64,000 nucleotides of DNA from Maribacter polysaccharolyticus (GTDB taxonomy: Bacteria > Bacteroidota > Bacteroidia > Flavobacteriales > Flavobacteriaceae), in contig NZ_JARBUY010000001.1 of the NCBI RefSeq assembly GCF_028882255.1, forward strand, positions 123,975 to 187,974, written 5' to 3'. Below, piece after piece: positions 56,328 to 64,000 of this stretch; position 1 is the first letter of the stretch, and each line of letters starts with the position of its first letter. The notes beneath the pieces are model-generated. The model was not told the origin of the DNA. It saw only the letters and a list, made by a program, of their open reading frames with translations, and ran no database searches. The translations under genes were made by a program, and so were the position numbers.

Positions 56328-56759
56328 ATGAAAAGTTTCATACAGGAATTCAAGGATTTTGCCATAAAGGGCAATATGATCGATATGGCCATTGGTATCG
56401 TAATCGGTACGGCTTTTAATCGAGTGGTCGATGTTCTGGTAAAAAAAGTGATCATGCCCCCTTTGTCTTTTTTGACCAAGGATGTTCAATTATCGGAGCA
56501 AAAATACATCTTACGTGCCGCAAGCGAAAAGGTTTCGGAAATAGCCATTGGCTATGGGGAACTTATAGAGGTTATTATCGATTTCGGGATCATCGCATTT
56601 ACCATTTTCATAGTCATCAAAATCATGAACCGATTTCGAAACAAAGCTGAAGACCCCACCAACATAGAAGAAAAGACCCCAAAGAACATTGAACTATTGG
56701 CAAATATGGAGAAGCTTCTGAAAGAACAGAATAAAATTCTTAGGAAGGATAAAGAATAA
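56328..56759 (+). CDS. mscL: Large-conductance mechanosensitive channel
   Basis: This 143-residue inner-membrane channel is a safety valve against hypo-osmotic shock. The N-terminal amphipathic helix KSFIQEFKDFAIKGNMID is followed by the pore helix MAIGIVIGTAFNRVVDVLV and a second membrane helix near residues 75-100 (DFGIIAFTIFIVIKIMNRF). A charged C-terminal bundle ends the protein. The size is normal for MscL. It lies directly after parC. Confidence 0.95.
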   Translation: MKSFIQEFKDFAIKGNMIDMAIGIVIGTAFNRVVDVLVKKVIMPPLSFLTKDVQLSEQKYILRAASEKVSEIAIGYGELIEVIIDFGIIAFTIFIVIKIMNRFRNKAEDPTNIEEKTPKNIELLANMEKLLKEQNKILRKDKE

Positions 56760-56792
56760 CATTATATTATATAAATATGGGCTATAAACACC

Positions 56793-56800
56793 TATTTTTG
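56793..56800 (+). promoter_or_regulatory. -7 element of the sterol desaturase gene
   Basis: TATTTTTG followed by CA is an exact TANNTTTG match 18 bp before the ATG at 56818; no clear -33 TTG is present. Confidence 0.5.
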
Positions 56801-56817
56801 CATTTAACAGAATAATT

Positions 56818-57774
56818 ATGGATTTCACCAACCCCCTGGTATACGGAGTACCTTGTTTTATAGCATTTATCTTATTGGAACTAACCTACAGTAAAACCCA
56901 TGGGGATGACGACCTTTATGAATGGAAAGACCTGTTCGCTAGTGGCTTTATGGGTGTCGGTTCCGCCATCATTGCCCCACTGATCAAGGTAATTTCCGCC
57001 ATAGTCATCTTCGAGTTCACTTACGAGTTGTTCAACCCCCTAGTAAATGGGGTGCGAACCAATATCATGGGTTATGAATCCTTTGGATACGCTTGGTATG
57101 TTTGGCTACTTTGCCAATTGGCCGACGATTTCACCTATTACTGGTTCCACAGGGCCAATCATGAAGTGCGCATATTATGGGCCGCCCACATTGTACACCA
57201 CTCATCGGATAATTTCAACCTGGGTACCGCCGTTAGGAACGGCTGGTTCACCATTTTATACAAACCTTTGTTTTACATGTGGATGCCCGCCTTGGGCTTT
57301 CCTCCCGAAATGGTCGTCGTATGCCTGGGCATTGAAGCCCTATGGCAATTTCAACTCCATACCGTTTATGTACCCAAATTGGGATTCTTGGAGAAAATTT
57401 TCAACACCCACACCATGCACCAAGTACACCATGCCCAAAACGTGGAATATCTAGACAAAAACCATGGTGGGTTCCTGAATATCTTCGACAAGATGTTCGG
57501 TACTTGGAAAGAGTATGATGAAAATATCGACGTAAAGTACGGGGTGATACACGCACCGGATTCTTACAATCCCATCGTAATACTTACCCATGAATTCAAG
57601 GACATCTGGAAAGACGTCAAAAATTCCAAGAAATTCTCCCACGCCTTGATGTATATCTTTGGCCCTCCAGGATGGAGTCCAGACGGAAGCACATTGACCG
57701 TAAAACAACAACAGCGGTTGTTCAAGGAGCATAAAAACAAAAATCCCAAAATACAATACAGCAGGCCCAATTAG
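56818..57774 (+). CDS. Sterol desaturase/fatty acid hydroxylase family protein
   Basis: This 318-residue membrane di-iron enzyme has the histidine boxes of the family: HRANHE near residue 116, HIVHHSS near residue 129 and HTMHQVHHAQN near residue 200. Four helices surround them. Relatives hydroxylate or desaturate sterols, fatty acids or carotenoids; in flavobacteria the substrate is usually unassigned. It has a -7 element of its own, so it may be expressed apart from mscL. Confidence 0.88.
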   Translation: MDFTNPLVYGVPCFIAFILLELTYSKTHGDDDLYEWKDLFASGFMGVGSAIIAPLIKVISAIVIFEFTYELFNPLVNGVRTNIMGYESFGYAWYVWLLCQLADDFTYYWFHRANHEVRILWAAHIVHHSSDNFNLGTAVRNGWFTILYKPLFYMWMPALGFPPEMVVVCLGIEALWQFQLHTVYVPKLGFLEKIFNTHTMHQVHHAQNVEYLDKNHGGFLNIFDKMFGTWKEYDENIDVKYGVIHAPDSYNPIVILTHEFKDIWKDVKNSKKFSHALMYIFGPPGWSPDGSTLTVKQQQRLFKEHKNKNPKIQYSRPN

Positions 57775-57958
57775 ACCAGATGGCATCAAGCTGCATACCG
57801 CCAATTACCTTCGAAATCAGATACCTATAGGCTGTCATCCTAGTTGTTTCATAACAAATACGAACGATTATATGGTGTTAACCGATCGGAAATAGCTGAT
57901 CGGTCTATATACAATTCCATCAAAAAAGGACCCTACACCAGTCTGTAAAAAAGAAAGA

Positions 57959-58777
57959 CTACTTTTTATTGACTTTACTTTTCTTAAGCATGAACTCCTT
58001 TTTCTGTAGTTTCATGTTCAAAAACTCCACAAGAAGGGAAAATGCAATCGCAAAATAGAGGTACCCCTTAGGAATGGCCCCGATTTCCTGACCAAAGAAT
58101 TTGGTATGACTCAAATGGGCAGCCTCGGCAATCAACATAAAACCGATGAGAATCAAAAAGGAAAGTGCCAATAATTGCATCGAAGGATGTTTATTGATGA
58201 ATTCCCTAATGGGGTTTGCGAATACCATCATGATTATTATTGAAATTACCACGGCAATGACCATTAAAACCAAGGCATCCCCCGGTTTTTGACCTATACC
58301 GTTGGTCATCCCAACTGCCGTTAAAATGGAATCAATGGAAAATATGAAATCAATAACGATGATTTGCATGATCGCCTTGGATAAACTCGTAATGCTCTTT
58401 GCCTCTATAACATCCTTGTCGTGCTCCGGAAGCTCCACTTTTTCATGGATTTCCGAAGTACTTTTATACAACAGAAAGAGGCCTCCTGTAAAAAGGATAA
58501 TGGCCTGCCCACTTATTTCCGAGGTAAACCACGAAAACTGGATATGATAAAATGAATTCTTCAACCCTATTAAAAAAGAAACAGCGAACAGAAGGGCGAT
58601 ACGCTGTACCATAGCCAACAACAACCCGATATTAGTGGCTTTCTGTTGACTTTTCTGCGGTAGTTTATTGGCAACGATCGATATGAATACGATGTTGTCG
58701 ATACCCAAAACGATTTCCAAAAATGTGAGTGTCAACAATGCCACCCAGGCATCCGGACTTGTTAAAATTTCGAACAT
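57959..58777 (-). CDS. TerC-family membrane protein
   Basis: This 272-residue protein has about seven helices with the conserved acidic motifs of the TerC family: LEIVLGIDNIVFISIVANKL (residues 20-40) and IDFIFSIDSILTAVGMTNG near residue 150. TerC proteins are linked to tellurite resistance and to manganese or calcium handling, so a metal-export role is likely. It lies 2 bp after the stop of the small lipoprotein gene, in one operon. Confidence 0.9.
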   Translation of the reverse strand: MFEILTSPDAWVALLTLTFLEIVLGIDNIVFISIVANKLPQKSQQKATNIGLLLAMVQRIALLFAVSFLIGLKNSFYHIQFSWFTSEISGQAIILFTGGLFLLYKSTSEIHEKVELPEHDKDVIEAKSITSLSKAIMQIIVIDFIFSIDSILTAVGMTNGIGQKPGDALVLMVIAVVISIIIMMVFANPIREFINKHPSMQLLALSFLILIGFMLIAEAAHLSHTKFFGQEIGAIPKGYLYFAIAFSLLVEFLNMKLQKKEFMLKKSKVNKK

Positions 58778-58779
58778 GG

Positions 58780-59157
58780 TTAGTTGGTTTTTATAGCTGT
58801 TCCCCTAGATTTTTTAGCGCTACCTACAATATTATATTCAAAGGTATAGGAATTATCGGTGGTAGTCAATATTTTCATGTGCACTGATTTTTCTTCCGCT
58901 TTATTTTTAGGATGCAACTTTTTTACGATGTATTCACAATCATTGATCCAACGTACCGAAGAGCTATCTACCTTGCCCTGAAAATAATCGACTTCCAAAT
59001 CACCCTGTCGCACAAAAACCGTACTTACCTCTTGGTCGCCAATGGTCGATGTAAAAGTGAATTTACCATCTTTAAAGACCTTACAATCCCTTTGTGGTTG
59101 ATAACAGGACGAAAGAAACAATAAGATCACCAGTGATGGGATAAGTCGTTTTTGCAT
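58780..59157 (-). CDS. Small conserved lipoprotein upstream of terC
   Basis: No function is known. The 125-residue product has lipobox LFLSSC (Cys near residue 18), then YQPQRDCKVFKDGKFTF and the conserved WINDCEYIVKKLHPKNKAEE. I recall homologues carrying the label DNA topoisomerase IV in public annotations, which is not supported by the sequence. ATG 59157 is preferred over GTG 59163. Confidence 0.75.
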   Translation of the reverse strand: MQKRLIPSLVILLFLSSCYQPQRDCKVFKDGKFTFTSTIGDQEVSTVFVRQGDLEVDYFQGKVDSSSVRWINDCEYIVKKLHPKNKAEEKSVHMKILTTTDNSYTFEYNIVGSAKKSRGTAIKTN

Positions 59158-59231
59158 GACCACAAATTAATGAATTTAGAATCAAAAAAACACCCCTACG
59201 AACGAATTAATATCGTTTTTTCCGATGGGTT

Positions 59232-59630
59232 TTACCCTTGATAGGATTTAAAACTACCGTCCTTATAAAAAATCACGATCCGATCAATGGCCTCTTCGGT
59301 CATAGGGGTTGGCGCCTCGACCTTTTCATCAGGAACAACAGATGCTGAAGCAGGAACAACTACTTTAGGGACAGGGGCAGCCACTTTAATCGATGATTTT
59401 TTAGACGCAGGGAATCTTCCTTCGCCTTTCAATACCCAATACAGATCTACTTCGGGAAAGGTATCGACCAACTTCATCACAAACTCCAAACTCGGTTTAT
59501 TTCTACCCGATAATAAATGGGAAATACTAGAGCGCTGTACTTTGATACGATCGGCAAAACCGGATGCCGATAGGTCGTAATAGCGAAGAATTTCCTCCAA
59601 CCGTTCAATAAAATTCTCAGAGTTTACCAT
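59232..59630 (-). CDS. XRE-type helix-turn-helix regulator
   Basis: This 132-residue DNA-binding protein has an N-terminal HTH domain (about residues 5-62) with SASGFADRIKVQRSSISHLL as the two recognition helices and GRNKPSLEFVMKLVDTFPEV after them. A Pro/Ala-rich linker and a short C-terminal segment (EEAIDRIVIFYKDGSFKSY) follow. It is divergent from the M14 peptidase gene, and the shared control region contains at least five TTTACAATTGTAA-like sites, including one over its own start codon. Autoregulation plus control of the peptidase is the simplest reading. Confidence 0.85.
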   Translation of the reverse strand: MVNSENFIERLEEILRYYDLSASGFADRIKVQRSSISHLLSGRNKPSLEFVMKLVDTFPEVDLYWVLKGEGRFPASKKSSIKVAAPVPKVVVPASASVVPDEKVEAPTPMTEEAIDRIVIFYKDGSFKSYQG

Positions 59631-59886
59631 TGTAATTAAATAGGGTTCAAAGGTACGTAAAAGCTGGCTGTTTCAATTACAATTGACATTTTTCTTTCTA
59701 TAAAATATTAAATATTTACTTTATAAAAAGTTGTTTATAGTTTTGGTTTATAGGGTTTTAAAATAATTTCTAATAATTAATATCATTTAACCCCAATTCA
59801 GTTTACAATCGTATACAAACATATTACCTTTCTTTAAAAAATGAAGTTACAAATGTAAATTATATGTTTACAATTGTAAATTGTAA
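59623..59886. promoter_or_regulatory. Array of TTTACAATTGTAAA-like operator sites
   Basis: A perfect 14-bp palindrome TTTACAATTGTAAA lies at 59867-59880. Related sites are TTTACCATTGTAA (59623-59635, over the XRE start), CAATTACAATTG (59674-59685), TTTACAATCGTATA (59802-59815) and TTACAAATGTAA (59847-59858). Two sites overlap the -33 positions of the divergent promoters. The interval is AT-rich, so single weak matches could be chance, but the perfect palindrome and the placement are not. Confidence 0.65.
59648..59676 (-). promoter_or_regulatory. Promoter of the XRE gene
   Basis: On the minus strand TTG (59676-59674) and TACCTTTG (59655-59648) are 18 bp apart. The -33 element lies inside a CAATTGTAATTG operator-like site. 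Confidence 0.6.
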
Positions 59887-59900
59887 GGGTGTTACATTTG
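59874..59900 (+). promoter_or_regulatory. Promoter of the M14 peptidase gene
   Basis: TACATTTG (59893-59900) matches the -7 consensus; a TTG at 59874-59876 lies 16 bp upstream, inside the perfect palindrome. The ATG follows 21 bp after the -7 element. Confidence 0.55.
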
Positions 59901-59921
59901 CACTCTTTCAAGAAGATAGCA

Positions 59922-61028
59922 ATGAATGTATTTCAGATAGATTTTGATTCCATTAAAGAAGACGCCTTAAACGGAAGGTACATAACATACGACCATATAG
60001 CCCCTATCCTTAATTCGATTCCCACCGATTTTAAAGTCGAGAAAATTGGTGAATCGGTCAACAACCTTCCGATACACACCATCACATTCGGTAAGGGCCC
60101 CATTAAGATTTTGATGTGGTCCCAGATGCATGGAAATGAATCGACGACCACAAAGGCAATTTTCGATCTTATCAATTTTATCGATAAACATCCAACATAC
60201 AGCGAGCCTATTTTGACATCGTGTACGATAAAGATCATTCCGATCCTGAATCCGGATGGGGCAAAATCCTATACCCGAATCAATGCCAACCAAGTTGACC
60301 TTAATAGGGATGCCCAAAATAGAACCCAGCCCGAAAGTAGGATCTTGCGTGGCTGTTACGATCAATTTAATCCTGATTTTTGTTTTAACCTACATGGGCA
60401 ACGAACCATATTCAATGTCGGAAACACATCGAAACCGGCAACCGTTTCATTTTTGGCCCCCGCTTTTGATGAACAAAGGAATATATCCCCAACCCGGGAA
60501 CAGAGTATGCGTTTGATTGCAGCCATGAACCAAGAGTTACAGGAATTGATTCCGGGACAGGTAGGGCGTTATGATGATGGCTTCAATAGCAACTGCGTTG
60601 GTGATACTTTTCAAATGCTCAATGTTCCTACAATTTTGTTCGAAGCCGGTCATTATAAAGATGATTATGCACGTGAAAAAACACGAAAATTTATTTTTAT
60701 CGCCCTTTTAAAGGCCATAAATGTAATTTCAAGCGACACCGTGGGGGATTATGATCGGGAAGCCTATTTTGAAATTCCGGATAACAACAAGTTGTTTTAT
60801 GATATCCTCATTTCCAATGCACACCTCCTCAACCCCGACAAATATGAAATTGGGGATTCCATAGGCATCCTTTACAAGGAAGTTCTTAATAATGAGACGG
60901 TTAATTTTATCCCCAGCGTAGAAAAGATTGGGAAAATCGAAAATTATTTTGGCCATAAAACCTATGATTGTGCCTCTAAAATTGACTTTTCCGACTTAAA
61001 ATCGCAAAATTTCACAGCCCTACTTTAA
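59922..61028 (+). CDS. M14-family zinc carboxypeptidase-like protein
   Basis: This 368-residue enzyme has the M14 fold: zinc ligands His and Glu in QMHGNESTTTKA near residue 75, the substrate Arg region DLNRDAQNRT near residue 127, the third zinc His in NLHGQRTIFN, and the catalytic Glu in FEAGHYKDDYARE. M14 enzymes remove C-terminal residues or act on peptidoglycan or acyl-amino acids. No signal peptide is visible, so it is probably cytoplasmic. ATG 59922 is used rather than GTG 59889, which lies within the promoter. Confidence 0.88.
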   Translation: MNVFQIDFDSIKEDALNGRYITYDHIAPILNSIPTDFKVEKIGESVNNLPIHTITFGKGPIKILMWSQMHGNESTTTKAIFDLINFIDKHPTYSEPILTSCTIKIIPILNPDGAKSYTRINANQVDLNRDAQNRTQPESRILRGCYDQFNPDFCFNLHGQRTIFNVGNTSKPATVSFLAPAFDEQRNISPTREQSMRLIAAMNQELQELIPGQVGRYDDGFNSNCVGDTFQMLNVPTILFEAGHYKDDYAREKTRKFIFIALLKAINVISSDTVGDYDREAYFEIPDNNKLFYDILISNAHLLNPDKYEIGDSIGILYKEVLNNETVNFIPSVEKIGKIENYFGHKTYDCASKIDFSDLKSQNFTALL

Positions 61029-61122
61029 CCAAAATATTTAAACATAAGTTCCATAAAAGAATGTATAATTACATTTTTGTTAAAAAAAACCAACTTTTAT
61101 TATGTTTAATTCCTTAATTACT

Positions 61123-61130
61123 TATTTTTG
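61123..61130 (+). promoter_or_regulatory. -7 element of the Lrp/AsnC gene
   Basis: TATTTTTG, followed by CATC, is an exact TANNTTTG match 20 bp before the ATG at 61150. Confidence 0.5.
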
Positions 61131-61149
61131 CATCAAATATTAAACAGCA

Positions 61150-61629
61150 ATGACAAAAGTTAAGTTAGACGAAATAGACCACCAGATTTTGGATATGTTG
61201 ATCGACAACACGAGAACCCCGTTCACCGATATAGCCAAAAAATTATTAATCTCGGCAGGTACTGTTCATGTGCGGGTAAAGAAAATGGAAGAAGCTGGCA
61301 TTATACGCGGTTCCTCTTTGACTTTGGATTATGTTAAATTGGGATACGCCTTTATTGCTTACGTAGGGGTCTTCTTGGAAAAAACACATCAGACCAAATT
61401 TGTATTGGAGCGTTTGGAGCAAATTCCAAATGTAACCGTTGCCCATATAACGACGGGTAAGTTCAATATCTTTTGCAAGATAAGGGCCAAGGATACCACC
61501 CACGCCAAAAATATTATTTTCAAGATTGATGATATCGATGGAATCAGTAGGACTGAGACCATGATTTCACTTGAGGAAAGCATCAATGACAAAAGACGTT
61601 TGATGCATACCATTTTTAACGAATTGTAA
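61150..61629 (+). CDS. Lrp/AsnC-family transcriptional regulator
   Basis: This 159-residue regulator has an N-terminal winged HTH (IDHQILDMLIDNTRTPFTDI, then GTVHVRVKKMEEAGIIRGSS) and a C-terminal ligand-binding RAM domain with AYVGVFLEKTHQTKFV and TTGKFNIFCKIRAKDT. Such proteins sense amino acids and act as octamers. Being alone, with the M14 peptidase gene upstream, it may control amino-acid use, but its targets are unknown. Confidence 0.92.
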   Translation: MTKVKLDEIDHQILDMLIDNTRTPFTDIAKKLLISAGTVHVRVKKMEEAGIIRGSSLTLDYVKLGYAFIAYVGVFLEKTHQTKFVLERLEQIPNVTVAHITTGKFNIFCKIRAKDTTHAKNIIFKIDDIDGISRTETMISLEESINDKRRLMHTIFNEL

Positions 61630-61653
61630 AAACAGCATTGTTGAACGAATACG

Positions 61654-61686
61654 AATCCCAAAGACCATGGTTTTTGGGATTTTTTA
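61654..61686 (+). terminator. Terminator after the Lrp/AsnC gene
   Basis: AATCCCAAA and TTTGGGATT enclose an 11-base loop and are followed by T5 and more T-rich sequence; the DinB ATG is only 10 bp further on. Confidence 0.75.
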
Positions 61687-61696
61687 TTTTGCACCT

Positions 61697-62224
61697 ATGA
61701 GAGTCAGTGAATTAAATCCAAAAGAGTACGGTTCTTTTTACAAAGTTTATTTAGATACCTTGGGCGATGTTGAATTGTACGATATCATGCAAAGTCAACT
61801 TTTGAACTTTCCTAAGTTCATGGAAAGTATTCCTACTGTAAAATTGGATTATGCCTATGCACCCGGTAAATGGACCATTAAGGAGGCGTTAGTGCATATT
61901 ATGGATACCGAAAGGGTAATGCAATATAGGGCTTTGCGTTTTATGAGGGGAGACAGGACGCCACTGCCGGGTTTTGATCAGGATATCTTCGTTCCCAACT
62001 CCTTCGCAGCGCCACGGACGATTCAAGATATTATCCAGGAATATTCATGCATTCGCCAATCGACCATTGCCCTGTATACCAATATGGACAAAAAAGCGCT
62101 TAGCAATATCGGTACCGCAAGTAACGCCCCTATGAGCGTAGCGGCCTTGGGGTTTATAATCTGTGGACATCAAAAACACCACAGAAATGTTATCAGGGAA
62201 AGATACTTGAGCACCTTCGATTAG
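61697..62224 (+). CDS. DinB-family protein
   Basis: This 175-residue protein is a four-helix-bundle of the DinB/YfiT-like group. The metal-binding histidines are expected in ALVHIMDTERVMQYRALRF near residue 70 and in ICGHQKHHRNVIRERYL at the C-terminus. Members act as metal-dependent thiol or hydrolase enzymes; the thiol partner in this organism may be bacillithiol, as bshB1 is present. ATG 61697 starts the family sequence. Its stop overlaps the convergent acidic-protein gene by 4 bp. Confidence 0.85.
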   Translation: MRVSELNPKEYGSFYKVYLDTLGDVELYDIMQSQLLNFPKFMESIPTVKLDYAYAPGKWTIKEALVHIMDTERVMQYRALRFMRGDRTPLPGFDQDIFVPNSFAAPRTIQDIIQEYSCIRQSTIALYTNMDKKALSNIGTASNAPMSVAALGFIICGHQKHHRNVIRERYLSTFD

Positions 62225-62544
62225 AGGTCTTCACTTAATTCTTCCTCGGAATGCAATCTCATTTCGCTGTCACCCATTTCATCTTCCACAATGGGCTCTT
62301 CCTTGGCATCAAGTTCTTTTTCCATGGTTTCGTCAAAGTTTGAAATGAAATGGGCAAGACTCTTACTTATTTTCACCAAATAAACGGCATCTTCCGTTTT
62401 CAATTCCACCGTTTCGATAATTTCTCCCCGAACGTTTTTAAAGGTTATGATATCTTCATCACCATAACCATCGGAATACGTTTGAATGAGTTTAGCGGTT
62501 AAATCGTGATCGAGTTTTTTGTAATCTATGAGTTTTCGTATCAT
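62221..62544 (-). CDS. Small acidic conserved protein downstream of aroB
   Basis: No family is named. The 107-residue product starts MIRKLIDYKKLDHDLTAKLI and ends with a strongly acidic tail (DAKEEPIVEDEMGDSEMRL, then EEELSEDL). The centre is beta/alpha-like (GEIIETVELKTEDAVYLVKI). It is cytoplasmic, and lies 119 bp downstream of the aroB stop in the same direction. ATG 62544 is used instead of 62574. Confidence 0.7.
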   Translation of the reverse strand: MIRKLIDYKKLDHDLTAKLIQTYSDGYGDEDIITFKNVRGEIIETVELKTEDAVYLVKISKSLAHFISNFDETMEKELDAKEEPIVEDEMGDSEMRLHSEEELSEDL

Positions 62545-62663
62545 AACAGTTTGGTTTATCGGTTCTACTTGCAATCAAATAATAACGTTACATCCAAACT
62601 ATACAATAATTCAATGTGATCTACTAAAGAGTTGTAAACCAATCAATTTAGTATATGAATCTT

Positions 62664-63725
62664 TCAATCTTTGTAGTAAGCGAAAGCCGCATTGTACAAA
62701 TCATTGGGGATTTTAACATCGATCACCGGTTCCCCGATCGATTTCAATAACACAAAATTGATATTACCGTGTGTATTTTTCTTGTCGAATTTCAACATGG
62801 AAAGAATGGCCTTTATGTCTTCACCCGTAAAATCGACCTTTGGATATCTTTTTAAGAACGTCTTTTTGATATCTGCCAGATCTTCCAATGGCAATCCAGA
62901 CAATTGATGGGAAAGATAAGCTTCCAAAATCATCCCAATAGCGATGGCTTCCCCATGCAATAAGGTTTTCTTAGCATCGTTTTCAAGAAAATACGACTCA
63001 ACGGCATGACCAAGGGTATGGCCAAAATTCAAGATTTTTCTCAAATGTTGTTCCGTTGGATCCTTAAGCACCACTTCATTCTTAATAGAAACCGAAGTAA
63101 CGATATCCTCATCGATATCTTCAAAGGTCTCCATAACCTTTAGTTCCTCCCAATAAGATATATCTTTAATGAGTCCGTGTTTCAACATTTCGGCAAAACC
63201 ACTATGCAGCTGCCGCTCTTCCAAGGTTTTCAAAAACAAACTGGCGACCAAAACCATTTTCGGCTGATTGATTACGCCTATCTGGTTTTTCAAAGAACCC
63301 AAATCAACTCCGGTCTTGCCACCCACCGAAGCATCCACCATGGCCAATAATGTTGTTGGGATATTTATGAAATCGATCCCTCTTTTATACGTGGAAGCCA
63401 CAAATCCCCCCAAATCGGTAACAACACCGCCACCGAGATTTATCAAAAGACTTTTTCGATCTGCATCCATCTCGGATAGGGCCAACCAAACCTGATTACA
63501 GGTCTCGATATTTTTATTTTCCTCCCCCGCTTTTATCGTAATCACATCAAAGGAGAACGCATCTGCCATCAGCTCTTTAAACACCGGCAAACAGTGAATT
63601 TCAGTGTTTTCGTCCACTAACACGAAAACCTTGGAATAGGTATTGACGGCCAGGTATTTATTTAACTCGGTAAACGCATTATCGTTAAAATGTACTGCAT
63701 ACGAAGTGGTGGTGATCGATTCCAT
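62664..63725 (-). CDS. aroB: 3-dehydroquinate synthase
   Basis: This 353-residue enzyme makes 3-dehydroquinate from DAHP with NAD and a metal ion, the second step of the shikimate pathway. Motifs are NLGGGVVTDLGGFVASTYKR near residue 95, TTLLAMVDASVGGKTGVDLG near residue 125, and metal-ligand histidines in NFGHTLGHAVES and HGEAIAIGM. Length is normal. It is divergent from the proline dehydrogenase gene. Confidence 0.96.
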   Translation of the reverse strand: MESITTTSYAVHFNDNAFTELNKYLAVNTYSKVFVLVDENTEIHCLPVFKELMADAFSFDVITIKAGEENKNIETCNQVWLALSEMDADRKSLLINLGGGVVTDLGGFVASTYKRGIDFINIPTTLLAMVDASVGGKTGVDLGSLKNQIGVINQPKMVLVASLFLKTLEERQLHSGFAEMLKHGLIKDISYWEELKVMETFEDIDEDIVTSVSIKNEVVLKDPTEQHLRKILNFGHTLGHAVESYFLENDAKKTLLHGEAIAIGMILEAYLSHQLSGLPLEDLADIKKTFLKRYPKVDFTGEDIKAILSMLKFDKKNTHGNINFVLLKSIGEPVIDVKIPNDLYNAAFAYYKD

Positions 63726-63789
63726 AATGTTTATATCTAAAGCACAAAATAAACGTTATTTTTAATCATAGGAATACAAAATCTGTGAT

Positions 63790-63797
63790 TATATTTG
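63790..63797 (+). promoter_or_regulatory. -7 element of the proline dehydrogenase gene
   Basis: TATATTTG is an exact TANNTTTG match 23 bp before the ATG at 63820; the -33 element is unclear. Confidence 0.5.
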
Positions 63798-63819
63798 ATC
63801 AGTTAAATTATTATATTAA

Positions 63820-64000
63820 ATGGAGCGGATTTTTGAGGATACTTCAACGGCATTTGCCTTAAAATCGGATTCTGAATTAGAGAGAGCCTACTTTTTATTT
63901 AAGATGATTGCCAATGAACCCCTTGTTCGTATTGGTACCGCAATGACGAATTTTGCCATAAAAGCCCATCTGCCTGTTGACGGATTGATCCGTGCTACGG
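63820..64000 (+). CDS. Proline dehydrogenase, 5' part only
   Basis: The first 60 codons are in the window; the gene runs off the right edge. The sequence begins MERIFEDTSTAFALKSDSEL and includes ERAYFLFKMIANEPLVRIG and FAIKAHLPVDGLIRAT, which I recognise as the N-terminal cap of flavobacterial proline dehydrogenase. This flavoenzyme oxidises proline to pyrroline-5-carboxylate at the membrane. The catalytic barrel is outside the window. Confidence 0.85.
   Translation, partial: MERIFEDTSTAFALKSDSELERAYFLFKMIANEPLVRIGTAMTNFAIKAHLPVDGLIRAT

Noticed and set aside
57881-57904. Inverted repeat ACCGATC/GATCGGT between the hydroxylase and terC genes
   Set aside because: It can form a 7-bp stem but has no T tract, so a terminator cannot be claimed.
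1-64000. CRISPR arrays, insertion sequences or prophage
   Set aside because: No regularly spaced repeats, transposase, integrase or phage structural motifs were seen on either strand.

Overview
The window looks like chromosomal, mostly core-genome DNA from a marine-type member of the Flavobacteriaceae (Bacteroidota). The evidence is the gene content: a T9SS type A sorting domain, BshB1, flavobacterial DUF6146/DUF6787/DUF2911 proteins, a fused CcsBA and paired topoisomerase IV genes. It also has Bacteroidota-type promoters (TTTG, about 20 bp, TANNTTTG) and few Shine-Dalgarno sequences. I see no phage, transposon, integron or CRISPR array. Species is not claimed.

Layout. 1-0.86 kb: an AT-rich, frameshifted beta-propeller-like gene cut by the window edge. 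1.05-4.7 kb: a leftward five-gene operon (SRPBCC, SDR, photolyase/cryptochrome, Fe-S/CDGSH protein, YhhN) behind a promoter with two TGTTTAA(A)CA repeats. 4.8-6.9 kb: a T9SS-secreted protein and a DUF2911 protein. 7.1-11.5 kb: a PIG-L deacetylase, a previously easy-to-miss 33-residue membrane protein and a sodium:solute symporter, packed almost without gaps. 11.6-15.0 kb: DUF2520, KdsC-like HAD phosphatase, Maf, lipoprotein and MscS operon. 15.2-19.0 kb: CcsBA for cytochrome c maturation, convergent with a DUF4405 membrane protein. 19.3-23.4 kb: trans-sulfuration enzyme, BshB1 and a TPR sensor histidine kinase. 23.6 kb: tRNA-His.

23.8-28.3 kb: M28 peptidase, then ketoglutarate-semialdehyde dehydrogenase plus hydroxyproline epimerase. 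28.5-34.5 kb: a heavy-metal RND efflux operon whose pump is fused to its TolC-like outer membrane partner. 34.7-41.3 kb: SGNH hydrolase, lipoprotein, CAT-fold acyltransferase, S10 carboxypeptidase, TIGR02757, LolD-like ATPase, FolE and a small membrane protein. 41.4-45.6 kb: TonB receptor with an acidic lipoprotein partner and small envelope proteins. 45.7-50.0 kb: DUF937, SerA-like, SerC, LuxC-like acyl-CoA reductase, with a divergent dicluster ferredoxin. 50.2-57.8 kb: YchF, ParE, ParC, MscL, sterol desaturase-like hydroxylase. 58-64 kb: TerC, a small lipoprotein, an XRE regulator facing an M14 peptidase across an array of TTTACAATTGTAAA-like sites, an Lrp/AsnC regulator, DinB, AroB and the start of proline dehydrogenase.

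The most interesting leads are the XRE operator array, the 33-residue protein tied to the symporter, the pump-TolC fusion with an internal signal peptide, the photolyase operon with its repeated promoter motif and a Tyr-less SDR, and the homopolymer frameshift at the left edge. No wholly unknown multi-gene system could be demonstrated; most of the window is ordinary flavobacterial housekeeping DNA.
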